Source: an uncultured Clostridia bacterium (GTDB taxonomy: Bacteria; Bacillota; Clostridia; TANB77; CAG-508). From it: DNA of 64,000 nucleotides. This document shows positions 1 to 9,283 of this stretch, piece by piece (within the stretch, counting starts at the first letter, position 1; every line of letters starts with the position of its first letter). The notes below the pieces were generated by a model. The model was not told the origin of the DNA and did not search any database. It saw only the letters and a list, made by a program, of their open reading frames with translations. A program made the position numbers and the translations under genes. Location: the NCBI GenBank assembly GCA_934154445.1, contig CAKPGC010000007.1, positions 19,416 to 83,415 of the forward strand, written 5' to 3'.

Positions 1-353
1 ACATTTTCAAGAAGCATTATTTCTCCTTCTTTTAAGTTTGCTGCCTTTGATGTTGCATCCTCTCCTATTACATCATTTGCCATTATTACTTCTTTATTTA
101 ATAGTTTTGATAATTCTTTAGCTACTGGTTTTAATGAAAATTCTGGTTTTACTTCTCCCTTTGGTCTTCCCAAGTGTGATGCTAATATTATTTTACAATT
201 TTGCTCTAATAAATATTTTATTGTCGGTAATGCTGCAACTATTCTTGTGTTATCTGTTATATTTTGATTTTCATCCATTGGTACATTAAAGTCGCACCTT
301 ACAAATACCTTCTTTCCTTTTAAATCAATATCTTTTACTGTTTTTTTATTCAT
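1..353 (-). CDS. pgk: Phosphoglycerate kinase, N-terminal part (runs off the window)
   Basis: Only the first 117 residues are in the window. They carry the phosphoglycerate kinase N-domain signatures RCDFNVP near residue 20 and ASHLGRPKG near residue 60, which bind the 3-phosphoglycerate side of the cleft. The enzyme makes ATP from 1,3-bisphosphoglycerate in glycolysis. The ATG at 353 follows an AAGGAGG ribosome-binding site at 361-367. gap and eno, also glycolytic, are in this window but not adjacent, so the usual gap-pgk-tpi-gpm-eno cluster is dispersed here. No in-frame CGG was seen in this part. Confidence 0.95.
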   Translation of the reverse strand, partial: MNKKTVKDIDLKGKKVFVRCDFNVPMDENQNITDNTRIVAALPTIKYLLEQNCKIILASHLGRPKGEVKPEFSLKPVAKELSKLLNKEVIMANDVIGEDATSKAANLKEGEIMLLEN

Positions 354-422
354 AATTTTTCCTCCTTAAATAAATTTTGGTATTTCTTTTAGTATTCACC
401 TTTTTTATTAAGACAATACAAT

Positions 423-449
423 TTTATAACAAAAAAGTATACTTTTCAA
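423..449 (-). promoter_or_regulatory. Possible pgk promoter
   Basis: On the minus strand a TATAAA preceded by TG and one base (extended -10 form) lies at 423-428. A TTGAAA lies at 444-449, but the spacer is only 15 bases, so the -35 match is weak. An AT-rich inverted repeat at about 449-477 separates this from the recD2 stop and could end recD2 transcription, though no clean T-tract follows it on the minus strand. Confidence 0.35.
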
Positions 450-505
450 GTATTATAAACATTATTTTTACATAATACTTTTTTACTCAAGCTTGTTTTT
501 TCTTA

Positions 506-2765
506 TTATTTAAGCTCTTCTATTTTGAGTTCTAATCCTGTGTTTCTTTTTTTACTGTCAACATTTTGTATCATATAATTTATAACTCTATCACTGCCAA
601 TTATAATTAATAATTTTTTAGCTCTGGTAATTCCAGTATATAATAGATTTCTTGTCAGTAACATTGGAGCTGATTGTGGTGCTAGCATTATTACTACGTC
701 AAATTCACTTCCGTTGTGCTTTATGTATTGTTATTGCATAGCTATGTTCTATTTGCTCTAAATCTGTATATTCATACCATGCTACTTTTTCATCATCAAA
801 TTTAATTTTTACAACTTTTTCTTTTTCATCAATTTCAAGTATGGTTCCCATCTCGCCATTGAATACTCCTGTTCCTATTTCTACATCTTCCGGTATTTTT
901 AATTTTTCATTTTTAAATGTTCCTTTTTCTCTTTCCCATGTGATATCATAATTGTTTTTTACTTGCATTACTCTATCTCCAACCCTGTATGTTACTCCTC
1001 CATATATTTTTTCTGGCAATTCCTCTGTATTTGGATTTAAAACTGCTTGTAATGCCTTATTTAATTCTTTTGTCCCTAATGGTCCCTTTTTTGTTGGAGT
1101 TAATACTTGGATATTTTTGAAGAAATCATAGTTTCCGAATTTTTCTAATCTTCCTGTTGATAAACTAATTACCTCTTGCATCATTTTTTCTGTTGAATTT
1201 TGTTTTATAAAAAAGAAGTCTTCTTTTGTATCTTCTTCTACTTCTTCATCATCTTTTCGAATAAATCCTTGCCCATTATTCACTCTATGAGCATTTAATA
1301 TTATCTTGCTTTTGGCTGCCTGTCTGAAAATCTTGTCTAGCTTCACGGTGTTTATAACTTCTGAATTTATTAAGTCTTTTAATACACTTCCAGGTCCTAC
1401 TGATGGCAATTGGTCTATATCTCCTACTAGCACAAGTTTAGTTCCTTGATATATACAATTAAGCAAATAATTCATTAAAAACATATCAACCATAGAAAGC
1501 TCATCAACTACTATTAAGTCAGCATCTATTGGCTCACCTTTATATTCACTATGTTTTGAATATATTCCTTCATCATCTAGTTTTCCAATTCCTAATAATC
1601 TATGTAATGTTGAGGCTTCTTTTCCTGTTGCCTCTGTCATTTTTTTTGCAGCCCTTCCCGTTGGTGCTGCTAATACTACTTTCTTTTTTCTTTCCTCATA
1701 TAAATCAATTATTGATTTTATTATTGTTGTTTTACCTGTTCCTGGTCCTCCTGTTATGATTGTAACATTGTTATCATTTATAGATAAAATGGCTTCCTTT
1801 TGTTTTTCTGATAATTCTATATTTGATCTTTTTTCTACATCTTTTAAGCATTTTTCTATATGTTCTATCTTTTTTGTATTTTTGCTTTTATCTAATCCTA
1901 CTATTCGTGTTGCAATTTCTTTTTCTACATTATAGAAATTTTCTAAATATATGCATTCATAATCTTCTCTTTTTTCGACCACAATTTCTTCTTTTGCTTT
2001 TAAGTTAATTATGTTTTCCTCTACCGCTTCTGATGTTACATCTAATAATGATATTACATATTCTATTAGATTTGACTTTATAACATAAGAATGTCCATTA
2101 TATGTAGCTTTTATCAAAGCATACTTAATTCCGCTCTCTACTCTTTTTTGATTATCATAGTTTATTCCTAATCTTAATGCCATTTGATCAATTTGCTTAA
2201 AGTCTACTCCTCGAGCCATATCAATTAAAATATAAGGATTTGATTCAATTTGTTCAATCGCATTTATTCCAAGCAAATCATAAATCTTTTTAGCATTTTC
2301 TGCACCAATTCCAAACCTTTCTAAAAAACCGACAATTTGCCAAACTTCCCAGTTTTCTAGGAAACTTTCAGACATTTCTTTAGCTTTTGCCTCAGATATT
2401 CCTTTTATTTGTGCTAATTTTTCTGGTTCGAATTTAAAAACATTAATTGTATCTTCTCCAAATTTTTTTATTATTTTCTTTGCTGTTGTTTCTCCAATTC
2501 CTTTTATACTTCCGTTTGCTAAATATCTCTCTAATGCTCCTAAAGTTTCTGGCATTATTTTTTCAAAAGTTTCTATTTTAAACTGCCTTCCATAATCTTT
2601 ATGTTCAACAAATCTCCCTTCTAGCTTTAGAGTGTCTCCACTTCTTACAAATGGTAAGTATCCTACTATTGTTGTTTCCTCTTCTTCAGTCTCAAATACT
2701 GCAATGGTATAACTATTTACATCGTTTTGATATATTATGTCTGTTACTTCTCCTCTGATTTCCAA
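506..2765 (-). CDS. recD2: RecD2-type DNA helicase, needs a +1 frameshift at a CGG codon
   Basis: RecD2 is the RecBC-independent 5'-3' SF1B helicase of Firmicutes, linked to replication-fork maintenance and repair. Visible parts are helix-hairpin-helix repeats (about residues 90-200), Walker A GGPGTGKTT (about 340), a DELSMVD Walker B (about 420), and the C-terminal helicase region. The zero-frame product of 686 residues stops at a TGA two codons after CGG (711-713), inside helicase motif VI. Skipping the C of that CGG gives HKAQ-G-SEFDVV, the family motif, and continues to a stop at 506 for 752 residues. Length 2260 is 3n+1. The start is TTG at 2765 with AGGGAG seven bases upstream. Without the shift the product would lack motif VI and should be inactive. 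Confidence 0.9.
710..713 (-). other. CGGA recoding site in recD2 (+1, read as Gly)
   Basis: Codon 685 in the zero frame is CGG, preceded by CAA and followed by AAG TGA. Reading C-GGA-AGT-GAA restores the invariant Q-G-S-E of SF1 motif VI. The P-site codon CAA would have to re-pair on AAC, which tRNA-Gln would not favour, so ordinary P-site slippage is unlikely. Confidence 0.8.
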
Positions 2766-2832
2766 TATGTTTCTCCCTTTCTTATTTTGTTCAGTTTATC
2801 ATATAAATTATTAAAAAACAAGAACTGAATTT

Positions 2833-3186
2833 TTAGTTTTCGTCAACATTATCTATTATCTCTTTGCATTCTCTCCAACTTGTAACTTTTAATATATCAT
2901 AATCCTTTGAAAGTTTATTCGCTATCTTCTTTGTGTTATCACTTGATTGTAAATCTGCAACAATGACATTTTTTAAATATTCCTCTCTTCCATATAATAT
3001 TTTAAATATTATTGAACGCAAAAAGCCCTCAATTCTTTCTTCTTGATTTTTCACCGCAATTATAACATAAATACCATCTGATTTAAATTTTGTATATGTA
3101 CTTATATATACTATGTTTTTTATAATCTCAAATAAGCCATAGATGGCTAATGTCCAAAATATTGTGTTTAGTACAAATTCTAACAT
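2833..3186 (-). CDS. Small membrane-anchored hypothetical protein
   Basis: 117 residues. A hydrophobic N-terminal segment (about residues 4-30) is followed by a soluble alpha/beta domain with IYVIIAVKNQEERIEGFLRS and IVADLQSSDNT. This resembles the nucleotide-binding half of a family-2 glycosyltransferase but is much too short to be a complete enzyme. A strong AGGAGG lies upstream of the ATG. It precedes recD2 in the same direction with about 70 bases between them. I do not recognise a specific family, and a role is not assignable from sequence alone. Confidence 0.7.
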   Translation of the reverse strand: MLEFVLNTIFWTLAIYGLFEIIKNIVYISTYTKFKSDGIYVIIAVKNQEERIEGFLRSIIFKILYGREEYLKNVIVADLQSSDNTKKIANKLSKDYDILKVTSWRECKEIIDNVDEN

Positions 3187-3239
3187 TTTGTAGCCTCCTA
3201 TGGTTTATTATATTCTATTCTAATTTTTATGTGATTTTT

Positions 3240-3674
3240 CTATGCCATCCATTGTTTTAACATCCATAAATGCTTTCCATAACTTAAAATATAATCATCA
3301 ATTAATGCTGATGTAGCATAATTATTTTGTTTGTCAGATTCTTCTTTTATTTCATTTGCTTTCTTTAATAATATTTCAAAATCAGTTATCAAATTTTTAT
3401 ATATCTCATCAGATTTTACTTTTTTATTTTCTGCTTCTTGTATTATTGATACAGATATATAATCTTTTAATGTTCCTAATGGTTGTCCTCCTAATATTAA
3501 AATATGCTCTGCTATTTCGTCTATTGACTCATTTACTTCATTATATAATTCTTCTAATTTTTTATGTGTTTCAAAAAAATCTCTTCCTTGTATATTCCAA
3601 TGATAATTTTGTAATTTTCTATAAAACACATTTAAGTCTGCTAAAAATTCATTTAAAGTTTGTTCTAAGTTCAT
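3240..3674 (-). CDS. dps: Dps/ferritin-like DNA-protection protein
   Basis: 144 residues of the Dps family. Dps dodecamers oxidise and store iron using peroxide, which limits hydroxyl-radical damage, and some bind DNA. The ferroxidase-site residues are visible: YHWNIQGRDFFETHKKLEELY (about residues 24-44) holds the His and the first acidic residues, and NESIDEIAEHIL (about 48-59) supplies the second. There is no lysine-rich N-terminal tail, so direct DNA binding is uncertain. A GAGGA ribosome-binding site precedes the ATG. It is a single gene with no obvious operon partner and would suit an anaerobe facing oxygen exposure. Confidence 0.9.
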   Translation of the reverse strand: MNLEQTLNEFLADLNVFYRKLQNYHWNIQGRDFFETHKKLEELYNEVNESIDEIAEHILILGGQPLGTLKDYISVSIIQEAENKKVKSDEIYKNLITDFEILLKKANEIKEESDKQNNYATSALIDDYILSYGKHLWMLKQWMA

Positions 3675-3794
3675 AATAATTCCTCACTTTCGTTTTTTTT
3701 ATTATTAACTTTTTAAATTTTTTTATTCTTTGTTTTTGTTTAAAAGTTTGAAATCTGTTTATAATATTTTTAAATAAATTTGTTGAGGTATTTT

Positions 3795-4746
3795 ATGAAA
3801 AAATCTTATTTAATTAAACATCCCGAATGTTTTCATGGTGAAAAATTTTTAAATAATCATTCAACTTACTTTGAAGGTTGGTATTTTAAAATTAGTAATG
3901 GAGCTGATGTTATTTCTATTATTCCTGGTGTTAATTTTGAGTCTCGGTAATTATTCTGCTTTTATACAAATTATTACAAAAAATAATTCTTATTTTTTGA
4001 ATTATTCTTTTCAGGATTTTGTATTTAATGATAATCCTTTTTTTATAAAAATTGCTAATAACTTTTTTTCTTTAGATAATATTAATATTAATATAAACGA
4101 TTCTTTTCATGCATTAACTATAAATGGCAGTATACATTTTTCAAATCATACATTAATTTCTACTAATTTTTTTACTCCAAGTATAATGGGACCATTTTCT
4201 TACTTTCAATCTATGGAATGCAATCATGCTATTTTATCAATGAAAAGTAAAATTCTTGGTTCACTTCATGTCAATGGAAATTTAATAAATTTTGACAATG
4301 GCTCAGCTTATATTGAAAAGGATTGGGGAACTTCCTTTCCAAAATCTTATATATGGTGTCAATCAAATGAATTTTTAGCTTTTCCTGCAAATTTTATGCT
4401 TTCAGTTGCAACCATACCTTTAGGAATCATGAATTTTAATGGTATTATTAGTGATATCTCATTTGAAAATAAAGAATATAAATTTGCTACTTATTATGGT
4501 GCAAAATTAAAAAAATATGATGTTACTAATAGTTGTATTGATATTGAAATTAAACAAGGTAATAAATTACTTACAGTTTCCTCTTTGTCTGAAAATGCTA
4601 ATTTTCTTTTAGCCCCTTCTAAAGGAAAAATGAAAAAAGAAATACTTGAAAGTATTTCTTCTATAATAAATGTTGAAATAAAGGAAAATGACAAAATAGT
4701 TTTTTCTAATTCTGGTTTTAATTCTGGTTTAGAAATTGTTATTTAA
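3795..4746 (+). CDS. Tocopherol-cyclase-like protein, needs a +1 frameshift at a CGG codon
   Basis: The ATG at 3795 follows GAGG. The first 50 codons read HPECFHGEKF then YFEGWYFKISNG, and end CGG TAA. Skipping the C at 3945 joins them to the long frame that continues GNYSAFIQI and ends at 4746, giving 316 residues (length 952 is 3n+1). Later AYIEKDWGTSFPK and WCQSNEF are hallmarks of the tocopherol cyclase-like family (PF14249). The plant enzymes cyclise the chromanol ring. Function in anaerobic Firmicutes is unknown, since tocopherol is not made there, and a lipid- or isoprenoid-related role is only a guess. The 3' end overlaps the convergent metallopeptidase gene by 8 bases. Confidence 0.85.
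3945..3948 (+). other. CGGT recoding site in the tocopherol-cyclase-like gene (+1, read as Gly)
   Basis: Codon 51 is CGG, directly followed by TAA in the zero frame. Reading TCT-C-GGT-AAT-TAT gives S-G-N-Y and joins two halves of one recognisable domain. This is the only plus-strand example and has the same form as the four minus-strand sites. Confidence 0.8.
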
Positions 4747-5242
4747 ATTCCTTTTTTATTTCTTTATAATCTGGCATATAAATTCGGACTAAATTCCAAA
4801 ACTCTTTTGAGTGATTCATGTGTTTTAAATGACATAATTCATGTAAAATCACGTATCTTATTGCTTGCTTACTATATGATATTAAGTTTTCATTAATTGT
4901 TATATTTTTATTAATTGAACAACTTCCCCATGCATATTTTATCTTTCTTATTCTTATCCTATTTGGAATTAGTCCTGTTATTTCTATTAATTCATTTGCA
5001 TTTTTTTCTACTAATTGTTTAAATTGCTCTTGTGTATATTGTGGTTTTTTTTCTGAATTTTTCTTTTCTTTTTCTAAGCTTTTTTGAATCCAGTTTGACT
5101 TTTCTTCAATTATTTTTGTCAGTTCTTTTTTTGATACTCTTTTTGGAGCTTTGATAAGTACTTTGCCATCTTTTATTTTTATATAAATATTTTTTATTCT
5201 TGAATATGTTATTTCATATTGTGGAATTTCTTGATTATTCAT
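4739..5242 (-). CDS. YgjP-type zinc metallopeptidase (SprT/WLM-like)
   Basis: 167 residues. The C-terminal half carries HELCHLKHMNHSKEFW, that is HExxH plus a third His ligand a few residues downstream, the zinc site of the YgjP/DUF45 family. WGSC (about residue 110) is also typical of it. The N-terminal half is basic. The family's substrate is not established. AGGGAG lies upstream of the ATG. The gene is convergent with, and overlaps by 8 bases, the tocopherol-cyclase-like gene. Confidence 0.85.
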   Translation of the reverse strand: MNNQEIPQYEITYSRIKNIYIKIKDGKVLIKAPKRVSKKELTKIIEEKSNWIQKSLEKEKKNSEKKPQYTQEQFKQLVEKNANELIEITGLIPNRIRIRKIKYAWGSCSINKNITINENLISYSKQAIRYVILHELCHLKHMNHSKEFWNLVRIYMPDYKEIKKEFK

Positions 5243-5330
5243 AAAGTTCTCCCTGTGTTTTTTATATTATTTATATCATAAAAGCAGATAATTATCAACA
5301 AACTATCTGCTATAAAGCTTGTATTTACGT

Positions 5331-5783
5331 TTAAAGTTCAAACTTATATAAATATTCACCTGATTTTAACTTTTTTATAAAAATTGCTCCAAATTTTTCA
5401 TAATAATTTTCTAAGTTTGTTTTCAAATATACTGTTGTAAATCCTCTACTTTGCGCTTCTTTTAATATGGCATTATTTAGTATTCGAGAATATCCATTAT
5501 TTCTATACTCTTCTTTAACATACATTGTAGCATACCAAGGCGTTAATTCTTTTTCTTCTTCACAGTCTTTAGGAAAAATAGATACAAATCCTATTAGCTC
5601 GTTATTGTCTATTAAAATTAACTTACAAAAAGATTTGTTATTAAGTGCATTACAGATTTTTTCCTTTTTTCTTTTAATTCTCTCTTGTTTATTTTCTTCT
5701 TTATTATCTGCCCATTCTTCATATTCTAATTTTGCGACTTCATCTAAATATTCTAACTTATCTCTTAAATTATATATTTTCAT
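5331..5783 (-). CDS. GNAT-family N-acetyltransferase
   Basis: 150 residues with the GNAT fold. Motif A is seen as MYVKEEYRNNGYSRILNNAILKEA (about residues 95-118), with the acetyl-CoA-binding stretch at RNNGYSR. It is followed by the beta strand GFTTVYLKT and YEKFGAIF typical of the C-terminal half. The substrate cannot be told from sequence. AAGGAG precedes the ATG. It lies just downstream of the ribosomal operon terminator on the same strand. Confidence 0.85.
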   Translation of the reverse strand: MKIYNLRDKLEYLDEVAKLEYEEWADNKEENKQERIKRKKEKICNALNNKSFCKLILIDNNELIGFVSIFPKDCEEEKELTPWYATMYVKEEYRNNGYSRILNNAILKEAQSRGFTTVYLKTNLENYYEKFGAIFIKKLKSGEYLYKFEL

Positions 5784-5864
5784 GTTTAGAATCTCCTTTG
5801 CAACTTTAATATTTTATACTTCATGTAGCAAATTTGTTCTATGCTAATTTTACTTTTCTTTTCA

Positions 5865-5892
5865 AATAAAAAAAACGCCCCTTTTGGGACAT
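5865..5892 (-). terminator. Terminator of the ribosomal operon after rplQ
   Basis: On the minus strand GTCCC-AAAA-GGGGC is followed by a run of eight Ts, just after the rplQ stop. It is a compact intrinsic terminator. Confidence 0.85.
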
Positions 5893-5897
5893 TTTTA

Positions 5898-6425
5898 TTA
5901 TACTAATTGTAATATAGCAACTTCTGCTGCATCTCCTCTTCTAGGACCTGCTTTTACTATTCTTGTATATCCACCTACATTTTTACCTTCGTATTTAGGT
6001 GCTATTTCGTTGAATAATTTTGCTGTTACATCTATATTTTTACCATCAGCATCTTTTACTTTATTTACTTTTCTCATCATTTTTCTTCTAGCATTTAATC
6101 TAGATGGCATATCTTTTTGTCTTTTTTCAGTAGTTTCTTCTTTAACTACTTTTAAGAATTCTTTACCATTTTTGCTTTTTACTAATTCTGTTACTTTATT
6201 ACCTTTTGAGTCTAATTTAGCTTTAACTACTTTTACTTCTACTTCTTCAAAGTTGTCTTTTTCTTTTATTGCTAATGATATTAAACTATCTGCTATTGCT
6301 TTTACTTCTTTGGCTCTTGGTAATGTTGTTTCAACTTTTCCATATACTAATAAATCTGTTGTTAAGTTTTTTAACATTGCCATTCTTATATCTGTAGTTC
6401 TACCTAATTTTCTATTTGTAGCCAA
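5898..6425 (-). CDS. rplQ: Ribosomal protein L17, with an internal insertion
   Basis: 175 residues, while bacterial L17 is usually 115-130. Residues 1-57 (RKLGRTTDIRMAML, TTDLLVYGKVETT) and 109-175 (RRKMMRKV, GGYTRIVKAGPRRGDAAEVA) match the family. The roughly 50 residues between them, a lysine/glutamate-rich stretch ending near KDMPSRLNA, are extra. L17 binds 23S rRNA near the exit tunnel on the solvent side, so an insertion in the loop is tolerable. The start is TTG at 6425 behind AAGGTG. It is the last gene of the operon after rpoA. Confidence 0.93.
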   Translation of the reverse strand: MATNRKLGRTTDIRMAMLKNLTTDLLVYGKVETTLPRAKEVKAIADSLISLAIKEKDNFEEVEVKVVKAKLDSKGNKVTELVKSKNGKEFLKVVKEETTEKRQKDMPSRLNARRKMMRKVNKVKDADGKNIDVTAKLFNEIAPKYEGKNVGGYTRIVKAGPRRGDAAEVAILQLV

Positions 6426-6574
6426 TTCTTTTCACCTTTCCTTTCACTTCACTTTGTTTCGTTCATTGTAAAATAAAAATTTATAATTTTTATTTTACAA
6501 ATCACTCGCCTCGCTCGTTCATATTCATTCAAAAATTTTTTCAAATTTTTGTCTACCAACTTCTATTTATTATT
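6426..6574 (-). repeat. Spacer with AT-rich inverted repeat and recurring GAACGA/GAGTGA arms
   Basis: The rpoA-rplQ gap holds a near-perfect AT inverted repeat (6466-6497) flanked by arms of the form GAACGAGC..GCGAGTGA on its left and GAACGAAACAAAGTGA on its right. The right arm runs into the rplQ ribosome-binding site. The same layout recurs in the rplF-rplR and rpmC-rpsQ gaps. Confidence 0.6.
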
Positions 6575-7522
6575 TTAGTCTTCTTCTTGTGCAAAATCTA
6601 ATCCTAATGAGTGTAATTTTGCTGTTACTTCATCAAAAGATTTTTTACCCAAGTTTCTAACTTTCATCATTTCTGTTTCTGATTTACTTATTAAATCTTC
6701 AACTGTAGATATGTTTGCTCTTTTTAAGCAATTGTATGATCTTACTGATAATTCTAATTCTTCAATTGACATCTCTAAAACTTTTTCTTTTTTAGATTCT
6801 TCTTTTTCAACCATTACTTGTGTATTTTTAGTTGTTTCAGATAAATCTATAAATAATTCTAGATGTCCTGTCATTACTTTAGCAGCTAAACTTAATGCTT
6901 CATGTGCTTTTAAACTTCCATCTGTCCATACTTCTATAGTTAATTTGTCATAATCAACCCTTTGCCCAACTCTAGTATTTTCTACTTGATAATTTACCTT
7001 TTTTACTGGTGTATAGATTGAGTCAATTGGAAGTACAGATATGTCTTGATTTGGCTTTTTATTTTGCTCAGATGAATTGTATCCTCTTCCTTTATTAGCT
7101 GTCATTTCTATAATAAGGCTTCCGCCTTCAGAAACTGTTGCTATATGTAAGTCAGGATTTAGTATTTCTACTGTTCCATCTGTTTGTATATCACCAGCTA
7201 GTACTTCACCTTCACCTTTAAAGTTTATTCTTAATACTTTTTCTTCATTCTCATCAAATTTAAGTCTTACATTTTTTAAATTTACTATTAATTCTGGTAC
7301 ATCTTCAACTACATTTGGTATTGTTGAAAATTCATGTAATACTCCTTCGATTTTTGCACTTGTTATAGCACATCCTGGAAGTGATGAAAGTAATATTCTT
7401 CTTAATGAGTTTCCTATTGTTACACCATATCCTCTTTCTAATGGTTCACATACAAATTTTGCATAATTATTTGCTTCATCAATTTCTAGACATTCAATAT
7501 TTGGCTTTTCAAATTCTATCAT
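6575..7522 (-). CDS. rpoA: RNA polymerase alpha subunit
   Basis: 315 residues, normal length. The N-terminal dimerisation and assembly domain has YGVTIGNSLRRILLSSLPG (about residues 33-51) and VLPIDSIYTPVKKVNY. The C-terminal domain, which contacts UP elements and activators, ends with LGKKSFDEVTAKLHSLGL. AGGAGG lies before the ATG. It sits between rpsD and rplQ as in Firmicutes generally. Confidence 0.98.
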   Translation of the reverse strand: MIEFEKPNIECLEIDEANNYAKFVCEPLERGYGVTIGNSLRRILLSSLPGCAITSAKIEGVLHEFSTIPNVVEDVPELIVNLKNVRLKFDENEEKVLRINFKGEGEVLAGDIQTDGTVEILNPDLHIATVSEGGSLIIEMTANKGRGYNSSEQNKKPNQDISVLPIDSIYTPVKKVNYQVENTRVGQRVDYDKLTIEVWTDGSLKAHEALSLAAKVMTGHLELFIDLSETTKNTQVMVEKEESKKEKVLEMSIEELELSVRSYNCLKRANISTVEDLISKSETEMMKVRNLGKKSFDEVTAKLHSLGLDFAQEED

Positions 7523-7567
7523 TTTTACCTCCTAAATTGAGAATATTCTCAAACTATTTAAAAACTA

Positions 7568-8194
7568 TTATTTTGAGTAAAGCTCTACTATTAAATGTTC
7601 TTCTATTGGAAGATCAATATCTTCTCTAGCTGATAATCTAACTACTTTACCACTCAATTTTTCATTGTCTCTTTCTAACCAAGCTGGAACTGGTCTAGCT
7701 GAATTTAATTCAACATTTGATTTTAATGTAGAGTTATCTTTTTTGTTTTCTCTAACAGTAATTATATCTCCTGCTTTTACTAAGTAAGATGGAATATCTA
7801 CCTTTTTACCATTTACTTCAAATTGTCCATGGTTTACAAATTGTCTTGCTTGTGCTCTTGATGTTCCAAATCCTAATCTATATACAACATTATCCAATCT
7901 GCTTTCTAATATTTGTAATAAGTTTTCACCTGTTACACCTTTTTTGTTTGAAGCCATTTCAAAATATCTTCTGAATTGTTTTTCTCCAACTCCATAATAT
8001 GCTTTTGTTTTTTGTTTTTCTCTTAATTGTGTACCGTATTCAGAAAGTTTTGCTCTTTTTTGTCCGTGTTGTCCTGGTGCATAATTTCTTCTTGATATAC
8101 TACATTTATCTGTATAGCATCTTTCACCTTTTAAGAACAACTTTTGTCCTTCTCTACGGCATCTACGACATTGTTCGTCTTTATATCTTGCCAT
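7568..8194 (-). CDS. rpsD: Ribosomal protein S4
   Basis: 208 residues. S4 is a primary 16S rRNA binder that starts 30S assembly and often represses its own operon. The N-terminus has a zinc-binding-type cysteine set (CRRCRREGQ and nearby Cys). The S4 RNA-binding domain begins near ESRLDNVVYRLGF. In this lineage it lies in the rpsK-rpoA cluster rather than alone as in Bacillus. GGGAG precedes the ATG. Confidence 0.98.
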   Translation of the reverse strand: MARYKDEQCRRCRREGQKLFLKGERCYTDKCSISRRNYAPGQHGQKRAKLSEYGTQLREKQKTKAYYGVGEKQFRRYFEMASNKKGVTGENLLQILESRLDNVVYRLGFGTSRAQARQFVNHGQFEVNGKKVDIPSYLVKAGDIITVRENKKDNSTLKSNVELNSARPVPAWLERDNEKLSGKVVRLSAREDIDLPIEEHLIVELYSK

Positions 8195-8212
8195 TATATT
8201 TACTCCCTTCTT

Positions 8213-8611
8213 TTATACTCTTCTTCTTTTTGGTGGTCTACATCCATTATGTGGTATTGGTGTTACGTCTTTAATTGCACTTATTTCTAAACCTGCTGTT
8301 TGAAGTGCTCTTATTGCAGCTTCTCTTCCAGCTCCTGGTCCTTTAACAAATACTTCAACTGTTTTTAATCCGTGTTCCATAGCTGCTTTAGCTGCTGTTT
8401 CAGCTACTTGTCCTGCAGCAAATGGTGTACTTTTTCTTGAACCTTTGAATCCTAATTCTCCAGCACTTCCCCATGAGATTGCATTTCCTTGAGTATCTGT
8501 TATTGTAACTATTGTATTATTAAAACTAGAATGAATATGTGCTTCACCTTTTTCGATGTTTTTTCTATTTCTTCTAGCTACTGGTTTTCTTGTTGTTTTA
8601 TTATTAGCCAT
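8213..8611 (-). CDS. rpsK: Ribosomal protein S11
   Basis: 132 residues, normal length. The core AHIHSSFNNTIVTITDTQGN and the C-terminal PHNGCRPPKRRRV are diagnostic. It forms part of the 30S platform near the E site. GGAGGG lies upstream. A 490-base stretch from here to rpsM is coding or short spacer only. Confidence 0.98.
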   Translation of the reverse strand: MANNKTTRKPVARRNRKNIEKGEAHIHSSFNNTIVTITDTQGNAISWGSAGELGFKGSRKSTPFAAGQVAETAAKAAMEHGLKTVEVFVKGPGAGREAAIRALQTAGLEISAIKDVTPIPHNGCRPPKRRRV

Positions 8612-8734
8612 TTTGTAAAATTCCCTCCTTCATCTAAGTGAAATTTTTAATATTTTTATAATTTATACTTCATTTTAAATTAGTTAAAAAGTATTTTGAT
8701 TATTTAGCATTCAAGCTTTTAACCTTTTTTACTT

Positions 8735-9103
8735 TTATTTTTTGCTTTTGCTTACAAGTTTTCTAGGACCTTTTCTTGTTCTAGCATTTGTTTTTGTTCT
8801 TTGTCCTCTTACAGGTAATCCTTTTCTGTGTCTTAATCCTCTGTAGCATCCTATTTCTGTAAGTCTTTTTATGTTTAAAGCAACTTCTCTTCTTAAATCA
8901 CCTTCAACTGTGTATGATTCATCAATAACTTTTCTTATGCTATTAACTTCATCGTCAGTTAAATCTTTTACTCTAGTATCTGGATTAATACCAGCTTTTG
9001 CTAGAATTTTTTGAGAACTTGTTAATCCTATTCCATAAATATATGTAAGTCCTACTTCTACTCTTTTTTCTTTAGGTAGATCTACTCCTGCTATACGAGC
9101 CAT
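8735..9103 (-). CDS. rpsM: Ribosomal protein S13
   Basis: 122 residues from ATG at 9103 (MARIAGVDLPKEKR). An in-frame ATG six codons upstream lies inside the GGAGGTGC ribosome-binding site and is not used. S13 contacts tRNA and the 50S head bridge. YGIGLTSSQKIL and the basic tail GQRTKTNARTRKGPRK are typical. Confidence 0.97.
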   Translation of the reverse strand: MARIAGVDLPKEKRVEVGLTYIYGIGLTSSQKILAKAGINPDTRVKDLTDDEVNSIRKVIDESYTVEGDLRREVALNIKRLTEIGCYRGLRHRKGLPVRGQRTKTNARTRKGPRKLVSKSKK

Positions 9104-9283
9104 ATTTTTTTGCACCTCCAAATTTTTTTATGTTTGTCTCTATTTTCACTAAAGGTGAAATGCACCCTTGCTTTTGGGTCTTTAGATATCTTCAAGACAT
9201 ATATATAAACACAAATTGATATGTTTAGTATATATTATATACTTCACAGCCGCTACCTATTTGTGTTATAAACTTGTTTATAA
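9104..9283 (-). other. Structured spacer between rpmJ and rpsM
   Basis: A 180-base gap inside the operon with no ORF. It contains several small inverted repeats: ACACAAAT..ATTTGTGT enclosing about 44 bases (9209-9268), TTTCAC..GTGAAA (9129-9145), and ACCC..GGGT. No T-tract follows them, so they look like processing or stability elements rather than terminators. Confidence 0.45.

Noticed and set aside
506..2765. recD2, ftsK, pnp and the other split genes as ordinary pseudogenes
   Set aside because: Each has one break only, always at CGG, with fully preserved sequence on both sides. Decaying genes would show varied indels and stops.
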